Assembly: GCA_020137815.1 (NCBI GenBank)
Contig: CM035352.1
Coordinates: 4,349,361-4,413,360, forward strand
DNA: 64,000 bases
Source of the DNA: Hormiphora californensis
Taxonomy: Eukaryota > Ctenophora > Tentaculata > Cydippida > Pleurobrachiidae
Direction of reading: 5' to 3'
The notes beneath the pieces were generated by a model. It was not told where the DNA came from. It saw only the letters and a list, made by a program, of their open reading frames with translations, and ran no database searches. Numbering within the stretch: the stretch's first letter is position 1; every line of letters starts with the position of its first letter. Below, piece after piece: positions 1 to 18,681 of the stretch. The translations under genes and the position numbers were made by a program.

Positions 1-841
1 TTAGGGGTGCTATGGGATCCCATAACATTGTTTCACGATATCAATCACAGAAAACCCAAGTCACATGCTTCAACTTGAGAAAATCTCTTAATTATGGCCC
101 AAATAAGGTGTCAGGTATCATCATGATCACATGGACACCCAAAAACTAGCCCGGAAACACGCTACTACACCTCTCTGGCATTGCAGAGCATAGGCCAAAC
201 AAAACCTAAAACTTTTCATGTCTTTAGGGATGTTAGTTCCTGAATGAGTGGAATGAACTACCAAAATTAAAAATGAACTTTGAGTTTTGACCTTGATTTT
301 TCTTGTGAGCAAAGATCTTTGTTTATCCAATGTTCACCCAAATTTTGAAAAAGATTGAACAAAAGGGAGCCGTGATACAGCTCATTGAAAGTCGCAGGAA
401 GAGCCAAAATCATGCATGAGCATTTTCTCAACTGCAACGTGGCCTGGTGCTTCAATTTCATTTTTATGGTGTTCATTGGAAAGATAAATTCAAGCCAAAG
501 AAAAATAGCACCATGATGGAAAATTAGGATGCTCACATCATAAATGAACGAGAAATGAATGAAGGAATGAAAAATGAATTTTCGAATTTTTGACAAAAAA
601 TTATGGAAAAAGTTACCAAGAAATTGATCCAGAGTGCTCCCATGATTTTTATTCTCGCAACTATCACCGTTTTGACGGGACAACTCGCTAACCCTTACCA
701 ACAATCCGTGGCCCACCTTGTACAATGTACATTGTACAGTAGTCACTGTACAGTGTAAAAGATATACATTGTACAATGATCAGCTGATGATCTATTTGTT
801 TTGAATAGTGAAACGATTATTCTCGATTGACATTGTACTAG
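1..841. other. no gene recognised; short palindromes near 718-778
   Basis: I see no convincing exon here. Positions 718-741 and 761-778 hold overlapping short palindromes built on the core ATTGTAC. The same core recurs near 3165 and 39281, and a related one near 36568. They may be remnants of an inverted-repeat element. The long minus-strand open frame over 267-776 has no splice or composition support, so I did not call it. Confidence 0.4.
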
Positions 842-1282
842 ATTTAGTCCAAAAACCAATTAAATAAATTAGTTTGGATGCCCGGGCCCATGTGGTGTCA
901 CGGGGGTAAAACCTTTAGGCTACTGTCATAAATAATGGCATATCTCGTTTATTTTTCAATACACATCTCTCGTTTTTCTTTTCTCTTTCTCTCCATCCCT
1001 CTATCTCTTTCTCCCTCTTTTCCTCTTTCTCCCACTCTCCACCTCCATATTTCCCTCTTTCTCTTTTTTTCTCTCTTTTATTTATATTTCTCTTACTATC
1101 TCTCCGTCTTTCTCGATATATCTCACTCTTTATATATAAAGAGTGAGATATATCACAATTTGTTTTTCTTTATCTCTCTCGATATTCATCATTTATGACA
1201 GTAGCCTAAAGGTTTTACCCCCGTGACACCAAATGGGCCCGGGCATCCAAACTAATTTATTTAATTGGTTTTTGGACTAAAT
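842..1282. mobile_element. MITE-like element with ~95-bp terminal inverted repeats
   Basis: Positions 842-937 are the near-perfect reverse complement of 1188-1282 (ends ATTTAGTCC and GGACTAAAT). The arms enclose a CT-rich centre of about 250 bp, which itself contains a perfect 40-bp palindrome at 1115-1154. There is no coding capacity. No clear target-site duplication was identified, so the superfamily is unassigned. Confidence 0.85.
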
Positions 1283-1301
1283 TTCTGTTCTTTTTGGTGT
1301 A

Positions 1302-1850
1302 ATAAATCGACTATTTTGAGTCGGAATATACCCAAGAAAACGTTTTAGGGTCAGCCGAAGTGGAAATTTTAAAGGGTATGCATAAAATCATGAATTTGAG
1401 CATAAATATGCAAATAACGGCTAAACGGTGCGAGATACGAATTTTTGTCCGGGGGACGACCCCCCCCACAAATCGACTATTTTGAGTCGGAATATACCCA
1501 AGAAAACGTTCTAGGGTCAGCCGAAGTGGAAATTTTAAAGAATATGCATAAATTTGAGCATAAATATGCAAATAACGGCTAAACGGTGCGAGATACGAAT
1601 TTTTGTCCGGGGGACGACCCCCCATAAATCGACTATTTTGAGTCGGAAAATACCCAAGAAAACGTTCTAGGGTCAGCCGAAGTGGACATTTTAACGGTTA
1701 TGCATAAAATCATGAATTTGAGCATAAATATGCAAATAATGGCTAAACGGTGCGAGATACGAATTTTTGTCTGGGGGACGACCCCCCATAAATCGACTAT
1801 TTTGAGTCGGAATATACCCATGAAAAAGTTTTAGGACGAGCCGAAGTGGA
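1302..1850. repeat. tandem repeat, about 3.3 copies of a ~164-bp unit
   Basis: Copies start near 1302, 1468, 1624 and 1788. The second has a deletion of about 10 bp, and the last is cut off after about 60 bp. Each unit starts with AATCGACTATTTTGAG and ends in a C-rich tract. Open frames on the minus strand are just translations of the repeat. An A/T-rich 11-12-bp tandem repeat follows at 1875-1914. Confidence 0.85.
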
Positions 1851-2226
1851 GATATAACGCAATTAAGTTATTAAAATGAATAATTAATGAATAATTAATG
1901 AATAATTAATGAACTATGGCGATTTCGAAGTTTTCACATAGCCTATACCACGCCAAATAATGCAAGGAACCAATGTTCCAAACGGCAAGTCTCTACTATT
2001 TCTGGTTTAGGAGAACACTCAATCTCCTCCCCTCCCCTCCCGTCCCCTCCCTTACATTTTTGCATTTTGGGACCCCTCTGGCAAATTCTTACCTTACATC
2101 CGATCATTCTGAAATTTTGTATGCCTCTTCTCCTATATGAGGGCCCTTAGAGTACAAAATTTCATCCCTCTAATTCATCTGGAACATACATTTTTAAAGC
2201 ATCAAAAACCCCGAAATTTGCAATGG

Positions 2227-2411
2227 TATATAGTAGCACTGGCAGGTTAACGCGCTTGTGTGTAGAAGTGTTGCGTGTGCTCTCTCTTTTATTTTTTGAG
2301 TTAGAGGGTATTTCTAAGGTGGGGGCTCTGCCCCCACACCCCCGTTTAAGGTGGGGGCTGCGCCCCCACACCCCCCTTTTGGGCCCGGGGCACTTGCCAG
2401 TGCTATGATAT
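2227..2411. mobile_element. small inverted-repeat element with two G/C hairpins
   Basis: An 11-bp inverted repeat (TAGCACTGGCA at 2234-2244, complement at 2395-2405) bounds a segment holding two perfect hairpins, 2319-2337 and 2351-2369. Their arms are GTGGGGGC/GCCCCCAC, the loops are TCT and TGC, and the spacing is exactly 32 bp. It may be a separate MITE or part of the structured locus immediately downstream. Confidence 0.5.
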
Positions 2412-2419
2412 ACTGTAGG

Positions 2420-2692
2420 ATTTTATTATGCCTATAAGTTGTACCTGAAAACTTATAGCACGAGACCGAAGGTCGAGTGTTATAAGTACAACAATAATGA
2501 TCCGAGACCACAGGTCGAGGCAGATTCTTGTACTTTAGTGCACGAGCCTGCGAGTGCCACTAAGTCTAACTACCTCACGAGCCTGCGAGTGATGTAGTTT
2601 TACTTTTTGACCGAGCCTGCGAGGTCTAAAAGTGTAAGAATCTGGGACATTATTGTTGACGTCAGGTACAACGAAAATAGGCATAATAAAAT
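2420..2692. repeat. multi-branched fold-back locus with a conserved apical loop
   Basis: Outer stem: 2420-2435 pairs with 2677-2692 (16 bp) and 2439-2448 with 2662-2671 (10 bp). Inside are a hairpin 2451-2461/2477-2487, a stem 2490-2499/2648-2657, and a stem 2521-2529/2636-2644. The last encloses three hairpins near 2535-2563, 2568-2599 and 2602-2633. These three have different stems but the same ten-base loop GAGCCTGCGA, at 2544-2553, 2579-2588 and 2613-2622. Two other tips (2462-2476, 2504-2518) keep GA...GA flanks around a GACC/GGTC mini-stem. I infer conservation of structure or a nested-insertion history; no family is known to me. Confidence 0.7.
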
Positions 2693-3011
2693 TGCATTGT
2701 AAAATTTTTAAAACAAGAGTGAGAGACAGTTTAGGGCGTAACAATAGAACGAATTCATGATAAGGTAGCAGGCAGAGATAAGATAACGCCTGAGATATAT
2801 AGGTAAAGAGAGTGAGAGATTAGCGAGAGTGAGAGAGAGATAAAGAATGTGTGATTCTGGGAGTTCGTGACTGTTATCTTGATCTCGGTGTTGCAACGGC
2901 TTGAGAGTGTGACATAAAGAAAGAGAGAGAGAGGGAGTTCGTAAATGCTTATCTTTCTAACGGTTTTTAAGTGTGACAGAAACAGTGGAGTAAGGACTTC
3001 TAAGTGCAGCA

Positions 3012-3117
3012 GTGTTATAAGTTTTCATGTATCACTGGGGGGTGTTATAAGTGAAAACTTATAACACTGGGGGGTGTTATAAGTGAAAACTTATAACACT
3101 GGGGGGTGTTATAAGTT
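3012..3117. repeat. 32-bp tandem hairpin array (GAAA loops)
   Basis: Two perfect hairpins, 3042-3067 and 3074-3099, have 11-bp arms (GTGTTATAAGT and complement) closed by a GAAA tetraloop and separated by TGGGGG. A diverged copy lies before them and a half copy after. The arm matches the stem of the first hairpin of the 2420-2692 locus (2477-2487), so the two loci are related. Confidence 0.75.
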
Positions 3118-3194
3118 GTACAAGAAGTGCTACCTAAAGAATTATATTATATCTCAAAATTTTACAATGTACATTGTACTAGATAATAAAATAC

Positions 3195-3986
3195 CTTGCA
3201 GAATATGATCTCCTTGCAGGTCATGGGAACCCCCAGATAAGGCATATTCTCCACGGTATATCGAGGATCTTGATTGAAACCATCTGATCTCATTAACTCA
3301 TCAATACGATTTGCCTCGTCTAGGGCCTTAGCAAATGCAGTCTGAACAACTGCGTTAACCAAAGGATTCACCTGAAAAGCGTGGTGATAAAAGATATATT
3401 GGCAAAGTAGCAATCTTCCGGAGAACATATAAATGTTGAGGCCTAAGAGTGTCCGTGTTTCCGCTAGGTTTGTATGAGTTACACACCCAGTGCCCTAACG
3501 TGATGTGTAGCACATTATTATTATTGAATCTGAACACAAATGAAAATCATAATTAACAATATATAGTTATAGCACACATACCTCTACTATCCTATCAATA
3601 TAAAGCTCCACTAGTTCTGTGCTGGTAACCTCCCGTTTTCGAATCAGTTTGGCCAAATCGATGCCTGGCATCTTAAGGTAGACTGACCGGATGGGCGGGA
3701 ATGATTTAATGGGTCGTTTAGGTGCAAACCATCCCACCATCCATTGTAGGGACCAGTAAACGAATCCTATGAATAAGGTTAATAATTGATATATTTCAAC
3801 AAACAAATATGAATTTCAAAACTGCACGGACGAGTGAACAGTCTTCGGAATGCGGGGCACGTACTCACCTCTGAGTATTTTGTTGATGAAGATGACATAC
3901 ATGATACTCCAAACTATTATCTGTCGGAACCAGCTCATAGGAAGGTTGACCTTCCTTCTCGGTAATACCTCTGTCTTTTCCGCCAT
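3195..3986 (-). CDS. fatty-acid amide hydrolase 2-like amidase, N-terminal 160 residues (partial)
   Basis: Amidase-signature serine hydrolase. FAAH2-type enzymes are membrane-bound and hydrolyse fatty-acid primary amides and N-acylethanolamines. Three exons read on the minus strand: 3986-3869, 3766-3582 and 3371-3195, all with GT/AG junctions and matching phases (1 and 0). The start ATG at 3986 has a good context (AAAATGG); an in-frame ATG at 4013 is the alternative. Residues about 20-55 form hydrophobic membrane segments, as in FAAH2. The conserved stretch YLGVPMTCKE (about 145-155) carries the lysine expected as the first catalytic residue. The GGSSGGE region with the catalytic serines is not found, so the gene must continue beyond position 1 or be truncated. 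The downstream intron, if real, holds the repeats at 1-3.2 kb. Confidence 0.8.
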
Positions 3987-4013
3987 TTTGTGTGCTAAAA
4001 GTCTTGCATTCAA

Positions 4014-4430
4014 GTTATAGTTTCTTTATTCTCATCATGATCAAAAACGCCACACGGACAGATAAAACAAAAAATAAATCAAAATGACATGGGGTGGTCG
4101 CATAGCTTTCAGTTGGGTATGATATCCCCTCTTTCTTCTATCCTCCTGCGCTGTCTCTCTCAGTCTCATGTTATCGCGCGCGCTACGTTTAGTTCCCAAA
4201 AAGAGAGGGTGCACCGTACCCAAAGCTTTCAGTTGTTTAGTTCAAACCCGTGCGGCCTGCGGGGCACGGGGAACCGGGAAACAGGGTCGAGCAAGACATT
4301 AAGGCAAGCTATTAGCTGATAACTTGCCAGCTACTACGGGTCGGCCAATTGCCAGAGGGGTCGGCCAAACAACAGAGCGGGAGTGTAGAGTGTAAGACCG
4401 CTCCAGAATAAACAATTCTGCTTTTCTCAG
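4014..4430. other. upstream region of the amidase gene; no other gene seen
   Basis: This stretch lies 5' of the minus-strand amidase and probably holds its promoter and 5' UTR. A GCGCGC-rich patch near 4176-4186 and a 12-bp direct repeat (AGCTTTCAGTTG near 4103 and 4224) are visible. No TATA box can be assigned with confidence. Confidence 0.35.
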
Positions 4431-4505
4431 TGCAGTCGGATACCGATTCTCGATTTACGGACAAAAATTTTTCCCCAAACATCCAGGTAAAATTGAATCT
4501 GACTG
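4431..4505. mobile_element. decayed CAGTCGG-type MITE (Tc1/mariner-pogo-like)
   Basis: The start GCAGTCGGA...CGATTTACGG and the degenerate mirror end near 4485-4505 match the terminal repeats of better-preserved copies at 24002, 28660, 29947 and 54323. This copy is short and has lost most of the right-end identity. Confidence 0.5.
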
Positions 4506-4763
4506 AATTTTCTTAAAAGAATGAGCCGGGGAGTCATCAGTAGGGGACAGGGAGCTCGGAATACTAAAATGCGAAAATTTAAAATGGAAATTCAAAATTG
4601 GAAGAAAAAAAGTTTCAAAACGCTTTTTTTGGATTTCGGGAGATTTTAAAGAATCCAACAGCGCGCGGCTTAAAAAGCAGCGCTTTTATCATTTATGTCC
4701 GGGCGTTCCATATTGCGCGTGTTTTGGCGTTATAAAAACCCGGTCCAGATTTTATTTGACGAA

Positions 4764-5376
4764 ATAAGGAACCATAATAAAGTTCAAGAGCGCACCCCAT
4801 CCAAGAGCGTAAAGTCGGATTTTTTGAAACTGTCACCCCCCCTGGGTATTTTCAAATTTTGTAAATGACCATAAATCCGGTTCCTGACGAGATAGAGACT
4901 TGAAATTTGGAGGTTACGAAAATCTTGCTAAGTTCTTCCGAACCTCCAAATGTCAAGTCTCTATCTTATCAGGAACCGGAGATATGGCAAATTTTGTTAT
5001 TTCAGGGGGGTGACAGTTTCACAAAATCCGACATTACCACCTCCAAAAGACACCACTCCAAGAGCGCACCACATCAAAGAGAGCTCCCCATCCAGAAGAT
5101 ACCGCGCGCAGGGGACACCACGCGCAGAAGAGACCGCACGCGCAAATACAACGCCGCGCTGGTCTCTTCTGCGTGTGGTGTCCCCTGCGCGTGGTATCTT
5201 CTGGATGGGGAGCTCTCTTTGATGTGGTGCGCTCTTGAAGTGGTGTCTTCTGGAGGTGGTGCGCTCTTGGATGTGGTCTCTTTTGGGTATGGTGCGCTCT
5301 CAGGTGTGGTCTCTCTTCGATAGGGTGCGCTCTTGGGTGCTCTTGGAGGCTCTTGAACTTTATTATGGTTCCTTAT
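4764..5376. mobile_element. 613-bp fold-back element with nested palindromes
   Basis: Ends are inverted repeats (ATAAGGAACCATAATAAAG at the left, complement near 5358-5376). Inside, 4812-5030 is an imperfect palindrome around an inner hairpin at about 4876-4980. Positions 5059-5133 are the near-complement of 5162-5240. The outer right arm consists of degenerate repeats of a GTGGTCTCT/GGTGCGCTC motif. No coding capacity was found. The layout resembles a Foldback-type element, though the family is not identified. Confidence 0.75.
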
Positions 5377-6037
5377 CACGTGATCGGCGGAAAACGTGGG
5401 GCAAAGTTAAAATCTGGGTGCCTTCCATTGCTAACAATTCATCGATTTTGGCGGTCCAGACGAGTTAGGGTCGGGTTAGGGTTTTGTTTGAGGTTATCGG
5501 TTAGTGCTATCGATTCTCTACCAGATACCGTTTAGTTTACTCAAATCAGCCATGTGGTTGCGTGGCTATAGCCGTTTGAAAAAAGTCGGTCTTGAAAATA
5601 TAAGTGTACTCTTTTTGCTAGCGCACACCTGTAAACAGGCTGCAAGGCACCTAGATAATAATCGCGCCCGACAAAGATCTGCTTGTTGAAAAGCACTGCC
5701 GAGGGAAAGTAGATTCATTTAGGCCACCTCACTGTTTTCACGCGGAAGCCCTGCTGAGTGCGTTGTATGACTTGGAATTGTACATACTAAAACTTTTTTG
5801 TAATCTTGTAATCTATCCCGCACTGAGCTCAACTGAGGAGTCTGTAGCATATGACTAGATTGCGTACATCCCCGTAACTAACCAGAGAGGCCTGTTTAAG
5901 CGATTTTGCCCAATCTTGATTTCATAGGGGTCCCTGAAACAGTTCAGTCACACGCACACGGGTTTGGGGCGAACAGTTGCTGGTCAATTTGCATTTAACT
6001 TGAAAAACATAACCCCTCCCTCCATGTGAGATGTAGG
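5377..6037. other. probable upstream region of the MAP7-like gene
   Basis: No exon was recognised between the fold-back element and the first MAP7-like coding exon at 6038. The region presumably holds the promoter and 5' UTR of that gene. Open frames here are short and lack splice support. Confidence 0.35.
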
Positions 6038-14540
<8,503 letters not shown>

Positions 14541-15356
14541 CCCGGGAAGGATGTTGTTTGGAAGAGATGTAGGGAAGAGTTTGTGTGGCTATATAAGTGT
14601 GTGCTATAACGCGTGTTTTTTGTTATATCAATGTCGCTTGTTGTTGCCTTCCAAACTGTTACCATGGTTACCATGGTTACACAGAGAAAGGAACTCACTA
14701 TAGTTTTTGTTTATGCAGCTTTCTGTTATATGCTTGTGAGAGAAGGAGTGACAGGAGAAAATGTGAATATATCTACTTGAAAAGTGAGAACAGAGTTTTA
14801 TTTTCTTATAGGCGTAATAATTTTTGGTGTTTTTTTCCAAACTTAGAGTGAGAGCGTGAGCTTGTAAAGGCGGTCCTAAACCTCTTTTTTATACGAAGTT
14901 TTTAGTGCCTTTATTTTTACACGGCCATATCTCGGCTTTAGAAAATCTAGAATATAGGAATGTTTGCCACTGATATTGTGTAAAAACTAGTCTTCTTCTC
15001 GGGGTAATTTATGAAAGGGGGTACCATGTGTTTTTTGTGCACTCAGATATTTTGAGAAAGTGCTTCAGTGTATTTGTTTTATCAATGTTTGCTCAGACCT
15101 ACAAAATGATTTCTTCTTTTGACTTTGATCACGATATCCACCCACCCATTATATCCACCGCACCTTCGTTATTCCCTCGAGTCCCCCTCCCCTGCCCTAG
15201 TCGCTGTTTCTTGTATAGCTGATAGCAGTACTCTACTAGTACTCATTCAGATTGGGCGCTGCAGCACAAGACAGCTATTACCCCAACATTTTTTTTGAGT
15301 CACGTGAATCGTAGAATTTTCCCAGTTTGTTTTAACATTTCCTGTTATTGACAGAT
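14541..15356. other. MAP7 3' UTR and MAP7-DGCR6 intergenic region
   Basis: No gene was recognised. A repeated TTACCATGG motif at about 14657-14680 forms a small palindrome. No unambiguous AATAAA was found close to the MAP7 stop, so the poly(A) site is not assigned. Confidence 0.35.
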
Positions 15357-17796
15357 ATGGCTCCTGAATCGAAGTACATGGGGACCATCAAAGGACTCAA
15401 CTCCAATGCACCTCCGTATGTTCTCATAACACCTAGAATCAGCTCTGTCTGGTACTTACGTTGAGTAAAGGGGTGGGGGCAATCTGGTACAACTACAAGT
15501 ACATGTACCATGATCTCCCAACTCAACAAGTTAATTACAATTAATTCCTGACTCACTTTTTAACATTTCTTCCCTCAGTCTAACCCCAGTTTCCCTCATT
15601 CAAGCCTAACCCCAGTTTCCCCTCCTCCCAGCGGGTGCAGTTTATCCTATGCTGAGATAGAGAAACTATCGGACTGCCTCCAGGATGGAACTGTTTTTGG
15701 TATTCTGTCCGAGCTAAAAGAGATCCAGGATATTATGCTGAATAATCTTCACAAGGAACGGACTAACATGGTCGCTAATTACAGCGTGAGTTGATTCCTC
15801 AGACCAGGAGGATCAGACGGCGCGAAATCGGTTCAATATCGCCAAATTGGCCGCGAAGCGTAGCGGTATCATCCGTAAGAGGCCTCCGGAGGGGGCTCGA
15901 AATTTCGCGTGCGAACACAGAGGGGTTGGGCACGTCTCGCCCCTCATGTTCGCACGACCAAATAGAGGGGCGTTTTATAGTCGCTCTTCACCTTAGAGAC
16001 GCCGAGAGCAGATGGATAACGAACAGAGGGAAGAGTATGATATGATGATAGGGGACATAAACTTTCAACCGGCAGAGGAAGAGGTGAGTGGTGGTAACTG
16101 GTACTGGGGTGTGTGAAACGGGTGTGTGGGGGTGGCATAATCCATATTAGTAGGGTCGGTTGTGGGAAGTTGGGTCTGGAATTTTAAATTTGACTTGCTG
16201 ATATGATTAGGGACTCTATAAAAAGTCCAAAGTACCATCCAACAGTTCTCTACCACCCCCGGTTCACTAATTAGTCGTAATTATGTGATTTGTGACGTTA
16301 TCGCCAATTAGCACTAATAATACCAGTTCCTGGTCACTTAGAGCTTAGATTTTAATACCAGCTGATAGAGGATCACTAGATTAGTGGGCATTCAAAATTT
16401 TAGGTCGATCGGAGTTATGGTTGAGGAGTTATATCCGTTTTTCCGTTTGGCTGGCGGTTGGCTGGCACCACGTGGGATTACGGGTTTAGGTCGTCGTAGG
16501 AGGTCGTCATTGGTCGCGTTCGATCGGGCTCGATGAGGTGATCAAAACCTAGTGGGGCCAGACCTTGGCCCCACCCCGTTCTTGGGTTATTAGGCTTTTT
16601 CGGTTTCCCGCCAAAATATTTTCCCGCCAAAACCGAAAAAGCCTAATAACCCAAGAACGGGGTGGGGCCAAGGTCTGGCCCCACTAGGTTTTGATCACCT
16701 CATCGAGCCCGATCGAACGCGACCAATGACGACCTCCCACGACGACCTAAACCCGTAATCCCACGTGGTGCCAGCCAACCGCCAGCCAAACGGAAAAACG
16801 GTTATAACTCCGCGACCATAACTCCGATCGACCTAAAATTCTGAATGCCCACTAATCTAGTGATCCTCTATCAGCTGGTATCAAAATCTAAGCTCTAAGT
16901 GACCAGGAACTGGTATTATTAGTGCTAATTGGCGATAACGTCACAAATCACATAATTACGACTAATTAGTGAACCGGGGGTGGTAGAGAACTGTTGGATG
17001 GTACTTTGGACTTTTTATAGAGTCCCTAATCATATCAGCAAGTCAAATTTAAAATTCCAGACCCAACTTCCCACAACCGACCCTACTATATGTTCTGTAA
17101 AACACAAGTTGATGATAATGTTTGATTATTCTCATTCTGTTCTATTTTTTTTCTATACTTCCAGTTTTATGACAATAATTATACTCTAGAGGATGATTCG
17201 GAGTTTTAACGACAAAAAGAAGGCCCTGGAAACAGAAGAATCTGATGCACTTCATAAGTATGATTTGAAAATCCTTCAGCAGCTGGACAAACAGGTAGGC
17301 TGATGTTTCTATTATTATCAAAGATGATAATTGTCTCACTCGGCCCTCAGAAAGAAAGTATGCATTTTGCTGATATGATAATTACTTTTTTATCCCATTC
17401 CTATTAGTCTTCTGGTGGATTTTGATCGATTTATCAGTTATCTGTCTGGGGAGTGGGGGCATTAGCGCCAGTCCGCGCTAGTCTCACTAGTGCATAAAAT
17501 GTCTAAATCGTAGTCGCCAGCCCTAAGATACAAAATTTATAGGAGCCGATATTGGCTGTTCTAGACAAGAACTAGACGAGAAATGTTGGGAATGTTGGAG
17601 GGGTGCTCCCTTTCTCTCTGTTGGGTTCTCCAAATCTCTCCTTACATAACCACCTTTCTCTCAGGTTGATGACCAGCAAAACTATTTGAATGCAGCTCAA
17701 ATACCTGGAATGAAGAGGACAACTGATTCTGCTGAATTGAAGCGTCAAATGTTCATTTTGACAGTCATTGACACTCTTCAAAGTACCCAAACGTGA
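15357..17796 (+). CDS. DGCR6: DGCR6 family protein (DiGeorge critical region 6 homologue; gdl-related)
   Basis: Five exons, 15357-15415, 15632-15785, 15997-16083, 17190-17294 and 17665-17796, join in phase to encode 178 residues; human DGCR6 is about 220. Conserved blocks are visible: LSYAEIEKLSDCLQDGTVF near residue 24 matches the family's LSY...LLDGTVF motif, and VDDQQNYLNAAQIPGM near residue 136 matches its DQQ-x-LE/NAxVxG segment. Both are followed by a leucine-rich helix. Much of the rest is predicted coiled coil. The molecular function of DGCR6 is poorly known; the fly relative is the gonadal protein gdl. For exon 4 the acceptor at 17188-17189 is chosen because an upstream AG (17164) leads to stops. 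Intron 3 carries a 941-bp palindrome. The gene converges on the minus-strand gene at 18122. Confidence 0.85.
16148..17088. mobile_element. 941-bp near-perfect inverted-repeat MITE in DGCR6 intron 3
   Basis: Arms of about 460 bp, left from TAGTAGGGTCGGTTGTGGGA and right its complement ending 17088, meet at a loop of under about 20 bp around 16616. Only a handful of mismatches are seen, mostly near 16385-16440. Flanks are TAT on both sides, so the target duplication is TA or TAT. There is no coding content. Transcribed within the DGCR6 pre-mRNA, it would form a very long double-stranded RNA hairpin. Confidence 0.9.
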
Positions 17797-18121
17797 TGAA
17801 CTGGTTAGAAACTTTGTTATCAGATTTATATGGGTGGGAACTATCCAGGGCGGCTAGATTTCTGACAAACCGTGCTATCACATGTATCTTCTTATTTTAG
17901 ATGCAATGAAATTTTGTTGAAGAAGTAAAAATGCAGCTGTGCTGAGTATATTTAATTTCATTTTTACCACCCCAAAAATCGCTCTATGGTACTTTTTATC
18001 CCATAATCGGAAAAAGAAGATTCCCCACAATTAATAATTGAATTACAATCTCTATAAGAAAGCAGAGGACCTCTAACTCTCATTCGAGACTTCGATAAAA
18101 ACACACATGATCAATAAAAAC

Positions 18122-18681
18122 TTAGTTCGCTACGGGGGAGCAAATTTTAGTGACACTCTTAGAAGGAGGCGCTGTGACGTGTGATGTGGTTTGTAAATTG
18201 GGCACTGTAGTAATAATATCGCTCAGCTCCACATTCTGCTCTTCTTCTGTGATATCGTGCCCACCTCCAACAATTCGTTTCGTTGTGTACGTCCAGCCTC
18301 TGTGGAGCTCTTGAAAGTTGATTAGAGACCCCTGGATGTGTGAAGATAGAGACTATTAAATGTCCGCATGGTAGCTAGCTAATTAATAACAAAATTTTAT
18401 GGAAAATTACAGGAGGCACTAAGTCCCTACTACGGCTCCTCTATCACAGAATACAGCTATTGTGAACACTATTTGTTCCTTACCAGTGAATGTCTGGAAA
18501 TTCGCTGTATGTCGATGAGTTTCTCAACCGTAAGGACACGTTTCAGTCTTTCAAATCTCTTGTTGCAGAAGCATGCTTCCTTTAGGTTTACATTCAACAG
18601 CCATAGAAACGTGAGGAAGATAACTAAAAACAACACTGTGGAAACACAAATGAATGGGTCGTAACCAGCAACCGCACCCAT
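18122..18681 (-). CDS. small predicted single-pass membrane protein, two exons, unknown family
   Basis: Exon 1 spans 18681-18484 (66 codons from ATG) and exon 2 spans 18331-18122 (69 codons plus TAA). They are joined in phase 0 across a 152-bp GT/AG intron and give 135 residues. Residues about 8-30 (PFICVSTVLFLVIFLTFLWLL) form one hydrophobic segment with a short N-terminal tail. It is followed by a basic region with cysteines, then an acidic, threonine/serine-rich tail. I do not recognise the family. The open frames, clean splice sites and convergent position beside DGCR6 favour a real gene over chance. An AATAAA on the plus strand near 18112 may serve DGCR6. Confidence 0.6.

Noticed and set aside
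267-776. 169-codon minus-strand open frame
   Set aside because: No domain, A/T-rich, no splice context and no similarity that I recognise.
3012-3117. CRISPR-like array
   Set aside because: Spacers are not unique: the 32-bp unit is repeated whole, only a few copies exist, and the context is a eukaryotic genome.
5459-5490. telomere-like GGGTTAGGG stretch
   Set aside because: Only one or two imperfect units inside unique sequence; not a telomeric array.
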